Shown: positions 40,684-50,568 of the stretch, piece by piece
Layout of the letters: each line of letters begins with the position of its first letter
How positions within the stretch are numbered: the first letter of the stretch is position 1
Origin: UBA2882 sp051877575
GTDB lineage: Bacteria; Bacillota; Clostridia; Lachnospirales; Lachnospiraceae
Assembly: GCA_051877575.1 (NCBI GenBank)
Contig: JBJEJA010000047.1
Span: 139,879-203,878 of the forward strand
Direction of reading: 5' to 3'
Length of the DNA stretch: 64,000 nucleotides
Program-made: the position numbers and the translations under genes
The notes under the pieces: generated by a model
The model's input: only the letters and a program-made list of their open reading frames with translations
What the model was told of the DNA's origin: nothing
Databases searched by the model: none

Positions 40684-42930
40684 CTACACTCTTACTTTCG
40701 TTCCCTTGCTGTCACGTTTTCCGAGTTTGATCTTGTTTAATTCCAATTGTTTCTCTTTATATTCAATCGTACATTCCACGGCATTCTGTGTATAATATAC
40801 ATTTTCCACATAGTCACCGTTATTTAACTTCATACCGCGGACACCGACAGCACTCTTTTTCTTTTCGGGGATTTCCTCAATAGGAAATCTCAGGAAATAA
40901 CCGTCCTTGGTCTGCAGCACAATATTTCTCTTATCGATCAACATCTGTACACTGACAACTTCATCACCGTCCGTCAATTTGGTGGAAGCCACCGTCCTCT
41001 TTGCCACATCAAACTCTCCGCCGTCCACAATTTTGCACATGGATTGTTTTGTCACAAAGATCATCCGGTACAGATTGACATCGCTCTGGGAGCAGGCAAA
41101 AACGATATTTTCCTGATCGGACTGGAAGTTGCTGATATTATCTACCGGAACCCCCTTGTCACGGAATTTACCGAACGGAACATCCGCCACTTTGATTGTA
41201 TGCATCTGTCCCTGTGCCGTAAAAACGCAGACTTTTCCGGTGTTTTTGCAGAGGAATACATAGCGGTTCTCTGCAAAAGCCGTATCTTTGTTTCTCTCAA
41301 AAGTTGCGGCATCGATACACCTTGCATAACCGAAGCGGTCCATCAGGAAGTAAACATCCATTTCTTCCATTTTCTTTTCCACATAAACAGCCTCCTCCGC
41401 ATTGGTGATCTCCGTCTTACGCTTATCTGCAAATTCTTTCTTAAAGCTGTCAAGCTCCTGGATCAATACCTGTGTCATGGAAGAATGGCTTGCCAGAATA
41501 TCCTCATAACGGTAAATATTGGCCATGGTCTCTTCATGCTCTTTAATCAGGGCATTGATTTCCAGACCGATCAATTTGTATAACCGCATTTCCAGAATGG
41601 CATTTGCCTGTTTCTCCGTAAACAGAAGCTGGGTTGCCATGACGCGGGATTCCTTAGATTTGAATTTAATTCCGTCGATGGTGCCGTGAACCAGACATTC
41701 CTTTGCCATATTGCGGTCTTTGGAACCTCTTAAAATCTCAATAATCAAGTCGATCAGGTTGCAGGCTTTAATCAGACCTTCCTGAATCTCCCGCTTCTCC
41801 TGCTCTTTATTCAACAGATTCTGATATTTTCTCGTTGCAACCTCAAACTGAAAATCCGCACAGTGCTTAAAAATCTGTGCAAGACTCAAGGTTTCCGGTC
41901 TTCCGTCTGCGACCGCAAGCATATTGACACCGAAGGTATCTTCCAGCTTGGTCTTTTTATAAAGCATATTAATAAACTGTTCCGTATCCGTATCCCGTTT
42001 ACACTCAATCACGATGCGGATTCCTTCTTTGCCGGACTGATTGGTAATATCTACGATGTCATTGGTCTTTTTGGTCTCCGCTAAAGTAGCTACATCCATC
42101 AAAAACTTGGAAATATTGGCACCGATCATCGTATAGGGGATTTCGGAAATCACAATATTGACATGCCCGTTCTTACCTTTTTCCACATCCACCCTGCCGC
42201 GCAGTTTGATCTTGCCTGTTCCTGTTTCGTATATATTGAGAAGTTCATCTTTATTGCAGACAATGCCGCCCGTAGGGAAATCCGGCCCCTTCACATATTT
42301 CATCAGATCCCTTGTGGTCAGAGTCGGATCCTGCATATAAGCCTTTAAGCCGTCGATCACCTCTCCCAGATTGTGCGGCGGGATGCTGGTCGCCATACCG
42401 ACTGCAATACCCTCGGCACCGTTTACCAGGATATTGGGTATCTTAACAGGAAGGACACTCGGTTCCTTTTCCGTTTCATCAAAGTTTGGTACAAAATCCA
42501 CCACATCCTTATCCAGATCGGATAGGTAGGCCTCCTGCGTTACTTTTGCAAGCCTTGCCTCAGTATAACGCATGGCAGCGGCGCTGTCACCCTCGATGGA
42601 ACCGAAATTGCCGTGACCGTCTACAAGAGGAAGCCCTTTCTTGAATTCCTGTGCCATCACAACCAGTGCTTCATAAATGGAACTGTCGCCGTGGGGATGA
42701 TATTTACCCATGGTATCGCCGACAATACGGGCACATTTTCTATAAGGCTTGTCATAGCGGATGCCAAGCTCATGCATATCATAAAGTGTACGTCTCTGTA
42801 CCGGCTTGAGTCCGTCCCTGACATCGGGAAGTGCCCTCGCAATGATAACACTCATGGCATAATCAATATAGGATTGTTCCATGACCTCAGAATATTCTGT
42901 TCTAATAATCGTCTCATTGGTTTCGTTCAT
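40684..42930 (-). CDS. Type IIA topoisomerase subunit A (ParC/GyrA-like)
   Basis: 748 residues. The active-site Tyr lies in AAAMRYTEARLA, with the quinolone-pocket region HPHGDSSIYEALV. The C-terminal beta-propeller lacks the canonical GyrA box (QRRGGKG), and the subunit is short for GyrA, favouring topoisomerase IV or a gyrase paralogue. Co-directional with subunit B (11 nt gap). Confidence 0.9.
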   Translation of the reverse strand: MNETNETIIRTEYSEVMEQSYIDYAMSVIIARALPDVRDGLKPVQRRTLYDMHELGIRYDKPYRKCARIVGDTMGKYHPHGDSSIYEALVVMAQEFKKGLPLVDGHGNFGSIEGDSAAAMRYTEARLAKVTQEAYLSDLDKDVVDFVPNFDETEKEPSVLPVKIPNILVNGAEGIAVGMATSIPPHNLGEVIDGLKAYMQDPTLTTRDLMKYVKGPDFPTGGIVCNKDELLNIYETGTGKIKLRGRVDVEKGKNGHVNIVISEIPYTMIGANISKFLMDVATLAETKKTNDIVDITNQSGKEGIRIVIECKRDTDTEQFINMLYKKTKLEDTFGVNMLAVADGRPETLSLAQIFKHCADFQFEVATRKYQNLLNKEQEKREIQEGLIKACNLIDLIIEILRGSKDRNMAKECLVHGTIDGIKFKSKESRVMATQLLFTEKQANAILEMRLYKLIGLEINALIKEHEETMANIYRYEDILASHSSMTQVLIQELDSFKKEFADKRKTEITNAEEAVYVEKKMEEMDVYFLMDRFGYARCIDAATFERNKDTAFAENRYVFLCKNTGKVCVFTAQGQMHTIKVADVPFGKFRDKGVPVDNISNFQSDQENIVFACSQSDVNLYRMIFVTKQSMCKIVDGGEFDVAKRTVASTKLTDGDEVVSVQMLIDKRNIVLQTKDGYFLRFPIEEIPEKKKSAVGVRGMKLNNGDYVENVYYTQNAVECTIEYKEKQLELNKIKLGKRDSKGTKVRV

Positions 42931-42941
42931 GGCTGCCTCCC

Positions 42942-44864
42942 TTAAATATCAAGCAACGCTTCGTTTGCATGTTCGTAAATGTATTTCTTTCTGGGCGGAA
43001 CCTCCGTTCCCATCAGCATCTCTGTGATCTTATCCGCCTGGAAATTATCATCGATTTCCACCAGCTTCAGTTTTCGTGTCTCCGGATTCAAGGTAGTTTC
43101 CCAGAGCTGGTTGGCATCCATTTCACCCAGACCTTTGTATCGCTGCAGTGTGAAAGGTCCCTTGTGCGTCTTACGGTATCGCTCCAGTGCCTTGTCATCA
43201 TAAAGGTATTCTTCTTTGCCCTTGGAAGGCATCGCCTTATACAAAGGCGGCATGGCAATATAAACATGTCCCGCACTGATCAGTTCGGGCATGAAACGAT
43301 AAAACAGCGTCAACAGCAATGTGGAAATATGCGCGCCGTCCACATCAGCATCGGCCATAATAATAATCTTGTTATAACGCAGCTTGGTAATATCAAAATC
43401 GTTGCCGTAGCCTTCGGAAAAGCCGCAGCCGAAAGCATTGATCATCGTCTTGATCTCCGCATTGGCAAGCACCTTGTCCATACTGGCCTTCTCCACATTG
43501 AGGATTTTACCCCTGATCGGCAAAATTGCCTGATACTTACGGTTCCTTGCGGTTTTGGCAGAGCCGCCGGCAGAATCACCCTCAACAATAAAGATTTCAC
43601 ATTTATCCGCATCCCTGGATTCGCAGTTTGCCAGTTTTCCGTTGGAATCAAAGGAAAATTTCTGCTTAGTCAGCATATTGGTCTTGGCCTTTTCCTCTGT
43701 TTTGCGGATCTTTGCAGCTTTTTCCGCACATCCGATGACAGCCTTTAACGTCTCCAGATTGCGGTCAAAATACCTGACAACCTCATCGCCGGTCACTTTG
43801 CTGACTACCTTTGCCGCATCCTGATTATCCAGTTTCGTCTTTGTCTGACCTTCAAAACGCGGATCCGGATGCTTGATGGATACGATTGCCGTCATGCCGT
43901 TACGCACATCGGCACCGGTAAAATTCTGATCCTTTTCTTTTAAAATATTCAATTCCCTTGCATAAGAATTGATCACGTTGGTAAAGGAAGATTTAAATCC
44001 CGTAATATGTGTACCGCCCTCGGCATTGTGAATATTGTTACAAAAACCAAGCACATTCTCATGAAATTCATTGACATACTGGAACGCACACTCTACGGCA
44101 ATGCCTTCCGCTTCTCCCTTAAAAAAGATCACGTCGCTGACAGTTTCTTTGGAACCGTTCATCGCCTTGACAAATCCCACGATACCTTCCGGTTCATGGA
44201 ATACCTCAATATCCGGCTCTTCTCCACGACGGTCTTCAAACTCAATGGTCAGTTCGGGATTCAAATAGGCTGTCTCATGAAGTCTGCTCTTGATATCATC
44301 CGCCTTAAACCATGTACGGTCAAAGATCTCATCATCCGGCAGAAAATTAACGGTAGTCCCGGTTTCCTTGCTTTTGCCTATCACCGGAAGCAGGCCGTTT
44401 TCCAGTTCCTGAACCGGAATCCCTCTTTCATATTTATCTTCATAGACATGTCCGCCTCTGGAAATACGGACAGTCAGATATGCGCTCAAAGCATTGACAA
44501 CCGAAGAACCGACCCCATGCAGTCCACCGCTTGTCTTATATGCAGAATCATCAAATTTACCGCCGGCATGCAGGGTCGTAAATACCAGTCGTTCTGCGCT
44601 GATCCCCTTTTCGTGCATCTCCACCGGGATACCACGTCCGTTATCACTGACTGTGGCAGAACCATCCTTTTCCAGAAATACCTTAATATGCGAACAAAAT
44701 CCGGCAAGATGCTCGTCCACCGAATTATCTACAATTTCATAAATCAAATGGTTCAGACCTTTGGTGGAAACACTGCCGATATACATACCCGGTCTGACCC
44801 GGACAGCCTCCAACCCTTCCAGCACCTTGATACTGGATGCATCATAATCTGTAGTCTTTGCCAT
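42942..44864 (-). CDS. Type IIA topoisomerase subunit B (ParE/GyrB-like)
   Basis: 640 residues with GHKL ATPase (EIVDNSVDE, SDNGRGIPV, GGLHGVGSSVVN), transducer, and Toprim (EGDSAGGSAK, then DADVDGAHI). It pairs with the A subunit downstream. ParE versus GyrB cannot be settled by eye. Confidence 0.92.
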   Translation of the reverse strand: MAKTTDYDASSIKVLEGLEAVRVRPGMYIGSVSTKGLNHLIYEIVDNSVDEHLAGFCSHIKVFLEKDGSATVSDNGRGIPVEMHEKGISAERLVFTTLHAGGKFDDSAYKTSGGLHGVGSSVVNALSAYLTVRISRGGHVYEDKYERGIPVQELENGLLPVIGKSKETGTTVNFLPDDEIFDRTWFKADDIKSRLHETAYLNPELTIEFEDRRGEEPDIEVFHEPEGIVGFVKAMNGSKETVSDVIFFKGEAEGIAVECAFQYVNEFHENVLGFCNNIHNAEGGTHITGFKSSFTNVINSYARELNILKEKDQNFTGADVRNGMTAIVSIKHPDPRFEGQTKTKLDNQDAAKVVSKVTGDEVVRYFDRNLETLKAVIGCAEKAAKIRKTEEKAKTNMLTKQKFSFDSNGKLANCESRDADKCEIFIVEGDSAGGSAKTARNRKYQAILPIRGKILNVEKASMDKVLANAEIKTMINAFGCGFSEGYGNDFDITKLRYNKIIIMADADVDGAHISTLLLTLFYRFMPELISAGHVYIAMPPLYKAMPSKGKEEYLYDDKALERYRKTHKGPFTLQRYKGLGEMDANQLWETTLNPETRKLKLVEIDDNFQADKITEMLMGTEVPPRKKYIYEHANEALLDI

Positions 44865-44932
44865 ACTTTCACAACTCCGTTTCTTGGTTTGTTACATTAC
44901 ACTTTTGGGCGGCTAATTGCCAATACGTGAAC

Positions 44933-44960
44933 ATTATACCATAAGTTGAAATTATTTCAA
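44933..44960 (-). promoter_or_regulatory. Promoter of the topoisomerase operon
   Basis: Minus strand: TTGAAA (44960-44955), 16-nt spacer, TATAAT (44938-44933). Confidence 0.65.
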
Positions 44961-44971
44961 ACAAAAATACA

Positions 44972-47032
44972 TTATATGGTATGAAGATATCCGTTTTGGA
45001 TCACATCCTGCCATCTACGTTTCAGCAGCTGATGCTCCGGTTTTTCCAGTGACGGATCTTCCTTCATCAGCATCTCCACATCTTCATTCGCCAGATACAG
45101 CATATCAGCATCCTCATAGATATCCGCATAGACAAAGCCGGAGTCTCCGCTTTGTAACGTACCGGACATTTCTCCGGGACCGCGCATTTTGAGATCCGCA
45201 TTGGCGATTTCAAATCCGTCATTGGTCTTTCCGAGAATTTCCAGTCTCTTCCTGCTCTTATCGTTGCCCGTGGTATCCACAAAAATACAATAGGACTGAT
45301 ACGCGCCCCTGCCAACGCGCCCTCTCAGCTGATGGAGCGCCGCAAGCCCGAAACGCTCGGCATTTTCGATCATCATAACCGTCGCATTGGGGACATTGAT
45401 ACCAACCTCAATGACGGTTGTTGAGACCAGAATATCATAATTGCCGGCAGAGAATTCCTCCATAATTCGGTTTTTCTCCGCTCCCTTCATTTTTCCGTGA
45501 AGGGTGGCAATCCGGATACTGTCATCAAAAACATTCCGTAGCTTTTCGCTGTAATCCTCCACGTTTTCCAATTCCTCCATAACACCGGATTCTACCATGG
45601 GACAGATAACATAGACCTGTCTTCCCGCAGCAATCTCATCTTTCATAAATTTATAGGCCGTCGGCCGATATCTGGTATCCACCACAGCATTTTTGATGGG
45701 AATGCGGTTGCCGGGAAGCTCCGGTATGGTTGAAACAGCCAGCCCGCCATATAAAATCATCGCCAGGGATCTGGGAATGGGTGTCGCCGACATGACAATC
45801 GTATGCACTTCTTTTCCTTTTCCCGTCAGGACCGTTCTTTGTCTGACCCCAAAGCGATGCTGCTCATCCGTCACAACAAGGCCCAGATTTTGAAACCGCA
45901 CGGCATCCTCCAACAAGGCATGGGTGCCGATAACCAGATTTTTTGTACCTGCAGCAATTTCTGCATAAGCTGTCTGTTTTTCCTTCGCCCGAATACTGCC
46001 GGTCAAAAGCACCGGCTGAAAAGGAAGGTCATATTCCTTCGTCATTTCTTCGATGAGTTTAAAATGCTGAACGGCAAGCACCTCCGTGGGTGCCATGAAT
46101 GCTCCCTGTTTACCGTTACTGACACAACAGAGCAACGCCAGGACTGCAATCATAGTCTTGCCGCAGCCCACATCTCCCTGTAAAAGTCGGTTGCAGATAT
46201 TGCCGCTGTACAGATCCGTCTCTATCTCGTGCCATGCTTTTTCCTGGGATCCGGTCAAGGAAAAGGGAAGTGCCTCAATCAGACGCCCGGTCTGGGCACA
46301 TTCGATAAAACGGTTTCCCTCCGTTTTTAAAACATCATGCTTTCGATTTTGTACGGTAGAAAGCAGAAAATAAAAAAATTCTTCATATGCAATTCTCTTT
46401 TTCGCACGGTAAAGGACTTCCATAGACAACGGATTATGCATAATTTGTAATGTTTCCTTATAATCCGGGAAATCATGCGTCGCGAGGAAAACTTCCGGTA
46501 TGGGATCGGTAAGTTGTTCCGCAGTCTCCTTTAAGGCGATTGTTACATATTTGCGAATAGTATCATTGGAAAGTCCTTTGGTACAGGAATAGACGGGCAT
46601 CAGCCCCTCTGTCATGTCCCGGTATTTATCGGGCTTATACATTTTGGGCTGGTCCATCTGCAAATGATCCGCCACGGTCAGTACCTTACCGTAAAAAATG
46701 TATTCACTGCCCGGACGAATTGTTTTTTTCAGATATGGCATATTAAAAATGCGTACAAAAAAAGCATTTCCTTCCATGTCTTTTGCAAGGAAACGAAGTA
46801 TTTGATATTTTTTGACACGGGTCAATACGGCTTCCGTTGCAACAACCGCTCTTATGGCAGCTTTCTCCGAACCCGAACCTTCATTCAATGTAACCGGTTC
46901 CCGAAAGCTTTCATAAGCGCGCGGAAAATACTGCAGCAGATCCCCCACCGTATCGATATTCAGTTTATGAAAAAGGGCACCGTTTTTATCACCGATGCCC
47001 TTAAGCTCTTTCATACTGGTATTAAGATTCAT
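44972..47032 (-). CDS. recG: ATP-dependent DNA helicase RecG
   Basis: Branch-migration helicase for stalled forks. 686 residues; an OB wedge domain at the start, then Walker A GDVGCGKT, DEQH box and the C-terminal QLRGRVGRG motif VI. It follows the fakA-like gene by 5 nt as in B. subtilis (yloV-recG region). Confidence 0.97.
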   Translation of the reverse strand: MNLNTSMKELKGIGDKNGALFHKLNIDTVGDLLQYFPRAYESFREPVTLNEGSGSEKAAIRAVVATEAVLTRVKKYQILRFLAKDMEGNAFFVRIFNMPYLKKTIRPGSEYIFYGKVLTVADHLQMDQPKMYKPDKYRDMTEGLMPVYSCTKGLSNDTIRKYVTIALKETAEQLTDPIPEVFLATHDFPDYKETLQIMHNPLSMEVLYRAKKRIAYEEFFYFLLSTVQNRKHDVLKTEGNRFIECAQTGRLIEALPFSLTGSQEKAWHEIETDLYSGNICNRLLQGDVGCGKTMIAVLALLCCVSNGKQGAFMAPTEVLAVQHFKLIEEMTKEYDLPFQPVLLTGSIRAKEKQTAYAEIAAGTKNLVIGTHALLEDAVRFQNLGLVVTDEQHRFGVRQRTVLTGKGKEVHTIVMSATPIPRSLAMILYGGLAVSTIPELPGNRIPIKNAVVDTRYRPTAYKFMKDEIAAGRQVYVICPMVESGVMEELENVEDYSEKLRNVFDDSIRIATLHGKMKGAEKNRIMEEFSAGNYDILVSTTVIEVGINVPNATVMMIENAERFGLAALHQLRGRVGRGAYQSYCIFVDTTGNDKSRKRLEILGKTNDGFEIANADLKMRGPGEMSGTLQSGDSGFVYADIYEDADMLYLANEDVEMLMKEDPSLEKPEHQLLKRRWQDVIQNGYLHTI

Positions 47033-47037
47033 ATTTT

Positions 47038-48726
47038 TTACTCTGCCGAAACAACATAATAATATACAGGCTGTCCGCCGAACTGCAGCTCCACATCACA
47101 ATCCGGATGTGCTTTTGCCACTTCATCAAAAAGTGCGTTGGCATCCTCTTCTGTGACATCCGCTCCGTAGTAAATGCTGATCAGCTCCGCATCAAAATCC
47201 GCAAGCATCTGATCTACCATTTCCACAGTCGTATCCGCAATGTCCGTACCGACTGCCAGCATGCCGTGATCACCGATGCCCATAATATCATTCTCATGTA
47301 TCGTCTTTCCGTCAATTTCCGTATCACGTACCGCATAAGTAACCTGACCGGTTGCCACATTTGCAATATCATCGATCATATTGGACTCATTTTCCGCCGG
47401 GGACAACTCCGGTACATAACTGATAATCGCCGTAATACCCTGTGGAATGTTTTTGGTCGGAATTACAATGACTTCTTTATCCTCTACCATCATTTTAGCC
47501 TGATTTGCCGCCATAATGATATTTTTATTGTTGGGGAACACAAAAACAGTATCCGCATCCACCGCATCGATGGCATTTAAAATATCGTCCGTGCTTGGAT
47601 TCATGGTCTGACCGCCTTCAATGATCCGGTCAACACCCAGATCACGGAAAATGGCATTTAAACCATCTCCGATAGAAACGGAAATAAACCCGACTTCTTT
47701 ATGCTCCTGCTTTGCAGGTGCCTCTTCTCCGGTCGCCTCTTTCATCTGTTCTTCTTTAAATAATTTTTCCTGATGCTCCAGACGCATATTGTCAATCTTC
47801 ATATTGGACAATGCACCGTAGGTCAGGGCTTTCTGAATCGCAAGTCCGGGATCATTGGTATGCACATGCACCTTTACAATATCATCATCTGCCACCACTA
47901 CAATAGAATCGCCGATCGATTCCAGATATTCCTTGAAGTCCATCTCATGCTTGATATTGAATACTTTATCCAGCATAATGATAAATTCCGTGCAATAGCC
48001 GAACTTGATATCCGAAGTGTCGATTGCCTGGCTATCCACATTTACCCGTCCGCTTCCGGGTGTAGCCGAAGCCGGATTGATTGAAAGATCCAGTTCTTCT
48101 CCGCGGAACGCCTTTTGAGCGCCCGTAAAAAATTCGATCAGACCCTGTCCGCCCGAATCCACAACGCCCGCCTGTTTTAATACCGGAAGCATTTCCGGTG
48201 TTTTTGCAAGCACTTCTTTTGCATAAGTAAGAATTTCATCAATACAGGTATCCAGATCCGCATCCGGATCTTCCGCCATATCCACAGCCTTTTCGCAGGC
48301 ACCTTTGGCAACTGTTAAAATCGTACCTTCTTTTGGCTTCATAACAGCCTTGTATGCACTTTCCACGGCCTTTTCACATGCCCGTGCAAGTGTTTCCTTA
48401 TCTATTTCCTGTACATCGCCGATCACTTTGCAAAAGCCACGGCAGAGCTGGGAAAGTATGACACCCGAGTTTCCTCTTGCGCCCCTTAAAGAACCGGAAG
48501 AAATTGCCTTTGCAATCACCTTCATATCAGTATTTTCATAAAGTCCCGCAACTTCCTTCGCCGCAGACATAATGGTCATTGTCATATTTGTTCCGGTATC
48601 TCCGTCGGGCACCGGAAAAACATTCAATTCATTTATATACTCCTTATTGGCTTCCAGATTCTTTGCTCCTGCCAAAAACATTTTGCAAAGCATTCTGTTG
48701 TCGATGGTATTTGCAGCCACAATCAA
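47038..48726 (-). CDS. fakA: DAK2-domain fatty acid kinase-like protein (FakA/YloV)
   Basis: 562 residues. The N-terminal DhaL/DAK2 nucleotide domain (FPVPDGDTGTNM, GARGNSGVILSQ) is followed by a middle and C-terminal DegV-contact region. FakA with FakB proteins phosphorylates exogenous fatty acids. The symbol is by family; the partner FakB is not in this window. Confidence 0.9.
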   Translation of the reverse strand: MIVAANTIDNRMLCKMFLAGAKNLEANKEYINELNVFPVPDGDTGTNMTMTIMSAAKEVAGLYENTDMKVIAKAISSGSLRGARGNSGVILSQLCRGFCKVIGDVQEIDKETLARACEKAVESAYKAVMKPKEGTILTVAKGACEKAVDMAEDPDADLDTCIDEILTYAKEVLAKTPEMLPVLKQAGVVDSGGQGLIEFFTGAQKAFRGEELDLSINPASATPGSGRVNVDSQAIDTSDIKFGYCTEFIIMLDKVFNIKHEMDFKEYLESIGDSIVVVADDDIVKVHVHTNDPGLAIQKALTYGALSNMKIDNMRLEHQEKLFKEEQMKEATGEEAPAKQEHKEVGFISVSIGDGLNAIFRDLGVDRIIEGGQTMNPSTDDILNAIDAVDADTVFVFPNNKNIIMAANQAKMMVEDKEVIVIPTKNIPQGITAIISYVPELSPAENESNMIDDIANVATGQVTYAVRDTEIDGKTIHENDIMGIGDHGMLAVGTDIADTTVEMVDQMLADFDAELISIYYGADVTEEDANALFDEVAKAHPDCDVELQFGGQPVYYYVVSAE

Positions 48727-48733
48727 ATCCTCC

Positions 48734-49090
48734 TTAATCGATTACTCGAACACCTTCTACGAAGATGTTGACTTTTTCTACTTTTAAACCTGTAAATTCT
48801 TCAACCTTGTATTTTACAGTGCTGATCAAATTATCTGAAACAGTAAGAATATTCACCCCATATGCAACAATCAGGTGAAAATCAAAGCTGATGCCGGAAT
48901 TTTGTATAACAACAGAAATTCCCGTGGATAAACTATCCGGTTTCAACAGTCTAACCAATCCGTCTTTTACATTAACGCTTGCCATTCCGACAATGCCAAA
49001 ACACTCAACGGCAACACTTCCTGCATAGTTAGCAATTACATCACGGTCTATTGCAATATTTCCCAGGTGTGTATTCATCATACTTTTCAT
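48734..49090 (-). CDS. Asp23/Gls24 family envelope-stress protein
   Basis: About 118 residues, family start NTHLGNIAIDRDVIANYAG and the conserved VRLLKPDS region. These proteins anchor near the membrane in Gram-positives. ATG 49090 has GGGAGG upstream. It leads the operon with fakA and recG and faces rpmB. Confidence 0.93.
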   Translation of the reverse strand: MKSMMNTHLGNIAIDRDVIANYAGSVAVECFGIVGMASVNVKDGLVRLLKPDSLSTGISVVIQNSGISFDFHLIVAYGVNILTVSDNLISTVKYKVEEFTGLKVEKVNIFVEGVRVID

Positions 49091-49175
49091 CGCGATACCT
49101 CCCTTGGTCATGATAATGTATTATAACAATTATTTCGTAAAAATGGAATATCTTTTGAAATATTAAATTTAATAC

Positions 49176-49204
49176 TTGCAAAACAATTACAAATCTGATA
49201 GTAT
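49176..49204 (+). promoter_or_regulatory. Promoter of rpmB
   Basis: TTGCAA (49176-49181), 17-nt spacer, TAGTAT (49199-49204). Confidence 0.5.
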
Positions 49205-49246
49205 ATTCATGTTGTGAGTCATTTTTTTTGATTAGGAGGTGCAATT

Positions 49247-49432
49247 ATGGCTAAATGTGATATCTGTGGTAAAGGCGCTCATTTCGGAAATAACGTCAGC
49301 CATTCTCATAGAAGATCCAATCGTATTTGGAATTCCAATGTAAAAAATGTGAAATGCAAAGTGAACGGAGCAACCAAAACGATGCATGTATGTACATCTT
49401 GTTTAAAATCCGGATTAGTTGAAAGAGCTTAA
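49247..49432 (+). CDS. rpmB: Ribosomal protein bL28, zinc-binding form
   Basis: 61 residues with four cysteines in two CxxC pairs (CDICGKG and CTSC), the zinc form (C+). 50S protein. The gene faces the Asp23 gene, a typical Firmicutes arrangement. Confidence 0.97.
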   Translation: MAKCDICGKGAHFGNNVSHSHRRSNRIWNSNVKNVKCKVNGATKTMHVCTSCLKSGLVERA

Positions 49433-49463
49433 TTTTTTATTGATAGGACAAACAAGTGAGAAA

Positions 49464-49494
49464 AAGGATCGATGAAAATCGGTCCTTTTATAAT
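49464..49494 (+). terminator. Terminator after rpmB
   Basis: Arms AAAAGGATCGAT and ATCGGTCCTTTT pair at 11 of 12 positions around a short loop. Confidence 0.8.
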
Positions 49495-49511
49495 ATCCTG
49501 ATGCCGCTATT

Positions 49512-49916
49512 CTATTTCTTATACTGATCTTTCAAAATCTCATATTCTTTGTTAATACATGCTACGGTAAATGCATCTCCGTTTTTATTATCCGGATGGA
49601 AAATTTTCATCAATTCTTTATAGCGCTTTTTCAGGGAAGAATACCCTGATACACCGCCGAAAAACCCCGGTCCACGAACACCGCTCGGTACGGCTTTTTC
49701 TTCTGCCTTCTGTTTCTTCACTTCGTCACGAAACATTTCTTTATCGGCCGCCAGTTTCTGGAAACCCATTTCCAATACCTTCTTCTGTTGTTCAAAAACC
49801 CGCTTTTCTCCCGCCAGTTTTTCCTGTTCCAGCTTTAATATTTTATTTTTTTCAGCCAATTCCTGTTCCAACTTATTTAAGCGGATATTTTCTTCAAACA
49901 GCCACTCTTTATCCAT
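49512..49916 (-). CDS. Small J-domain protein with coiled coil
   Basis: 134 residues: an N-terminal coiled coil (1-~75), then a truncated J domain at 93-134 with HPD (KELMKIFHPDNKNGD). It could stimulate a DnaK-type chaperone. Client unknown. Last gene of the sporulation-linked run. Confidence 0.8.
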   Translation of the reverse strand: MDKEWLFEENIRLNKLEQELAEKNKILKLEQEKLAGEKRVFEQQKKVLEMGFQKLAADKEMFRDEVKKQKAEEKAVPSGVRGPGFFGGVSGYSSLKKRYKELMKIFHPDNKNGDAFTVACINKEYEILKDQYKK

Positions 49917-49926
49917 GATACCACCG

Positions 49927-50064
49927 TCAACAACAAAACAGATTATATCCTACAAGCAGCAGGATCCCGATCAGAACAATCGCTATAAATACGTTTTCTA
50001 TAAAAAGCATGATAAACATGCCGACTGCAATCATAAAGCAGCTGAAGCCCAATATTTTTTTCAC
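49927..50064 (-). CDS. 45-residue membrane protein
   Basis: GTG start at 50064: begins MKKILGFSCFMIAVGMFIML, has two hydrophobic helices and ends LLLVGYNLFCC. A weak AGGA lies upstream. A positively charged start, compact double span and CC end look like a real small protein, and the spacing fits the operon after gerW. Family not named. Confidence 0.6.
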   Translation of the reverse strand: MKKILGFSCFMIAVGMFIMLFIENVFIAIVLIGILLLVGYNLFCC

Positions 50065-50146
50065 GGACAAGCATCCTAATTTATTCTGCCTTAGTAAAAT
50101 ATATGCTTTTTCATGACAAAAATATACCCTTTATCAGCCGGCTTTG

Positions 50147-50548
50147 TCATTCTGCAGTTTCATCCTCCGGAAAAGCGATATCAATCGCTTCATCATCGCT
50201 GACCTGCATATCCTCTTTCGGAGTTGTAAATTTATCTACAAGATCCGGTATCATATCAATGATTTTGGTAACGGTATCCTGATTTTTGATATTGACCAGT
50301 CTCGTCTGCCCGTTTCGAATGACCAGAACCGCACTTGGGGTCATTTTGCCGCTCATTCCGCCGCCTCCCAGGTTTTTCTGTTCATTGGCGTTGGCAGCAG
50401 CTCCTACACCGAAGGTCACATCCACGAGAGGAAGAATGATCGTATCTCCCACCTGTGTAGGTTCTCCCACAACGGTTTTTGTGGAAAGAAACGTTTCCAT
50501 TCCTTTCATTAAAGAAGTAATGACATTTCCAAAATTGTTTTCGCTCAT
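50147..50548 (-). CDS. gerW: Sporulation protein GerW/YtfJ
   Basis: About 133 residues. Typical VGEPTQVGDTIILPLVDVTF and the Gly-rich GGGGMSGKMTPSA segment. In Bacillus it is needed for spore germination. It is adjacent to a DUF2953 gene (ytfI), the same pair as in B. subtilis. ATG 50548 after TGGAGGA. Confidence 0.92.
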   Translation of the reverse strand: MSENNFGNVITSLMKGMETFLSTKTVVGEPTQVGDTIILPLVDVTFGVGAAANANEQKNLGGGGMSGKMTPSAVLVIRNGQTRLVNIKNQDTVTKIIDMIPDLVDKFTTPKEDMQVSDDEAIDIAFPEDETAE

Positions 50549-50568
50549 ATTTTTCCTCCATTGCAAAA

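Noticed and set aside
40684..44864. Replication-origin neighbourhood because of a gyrA/gyrB-like pair
   Set aside because: No dnaA, dnaN or recF is near, and the A subunit lacks the GyrA box, so this looks like topoisomerase IV or a paralogue.
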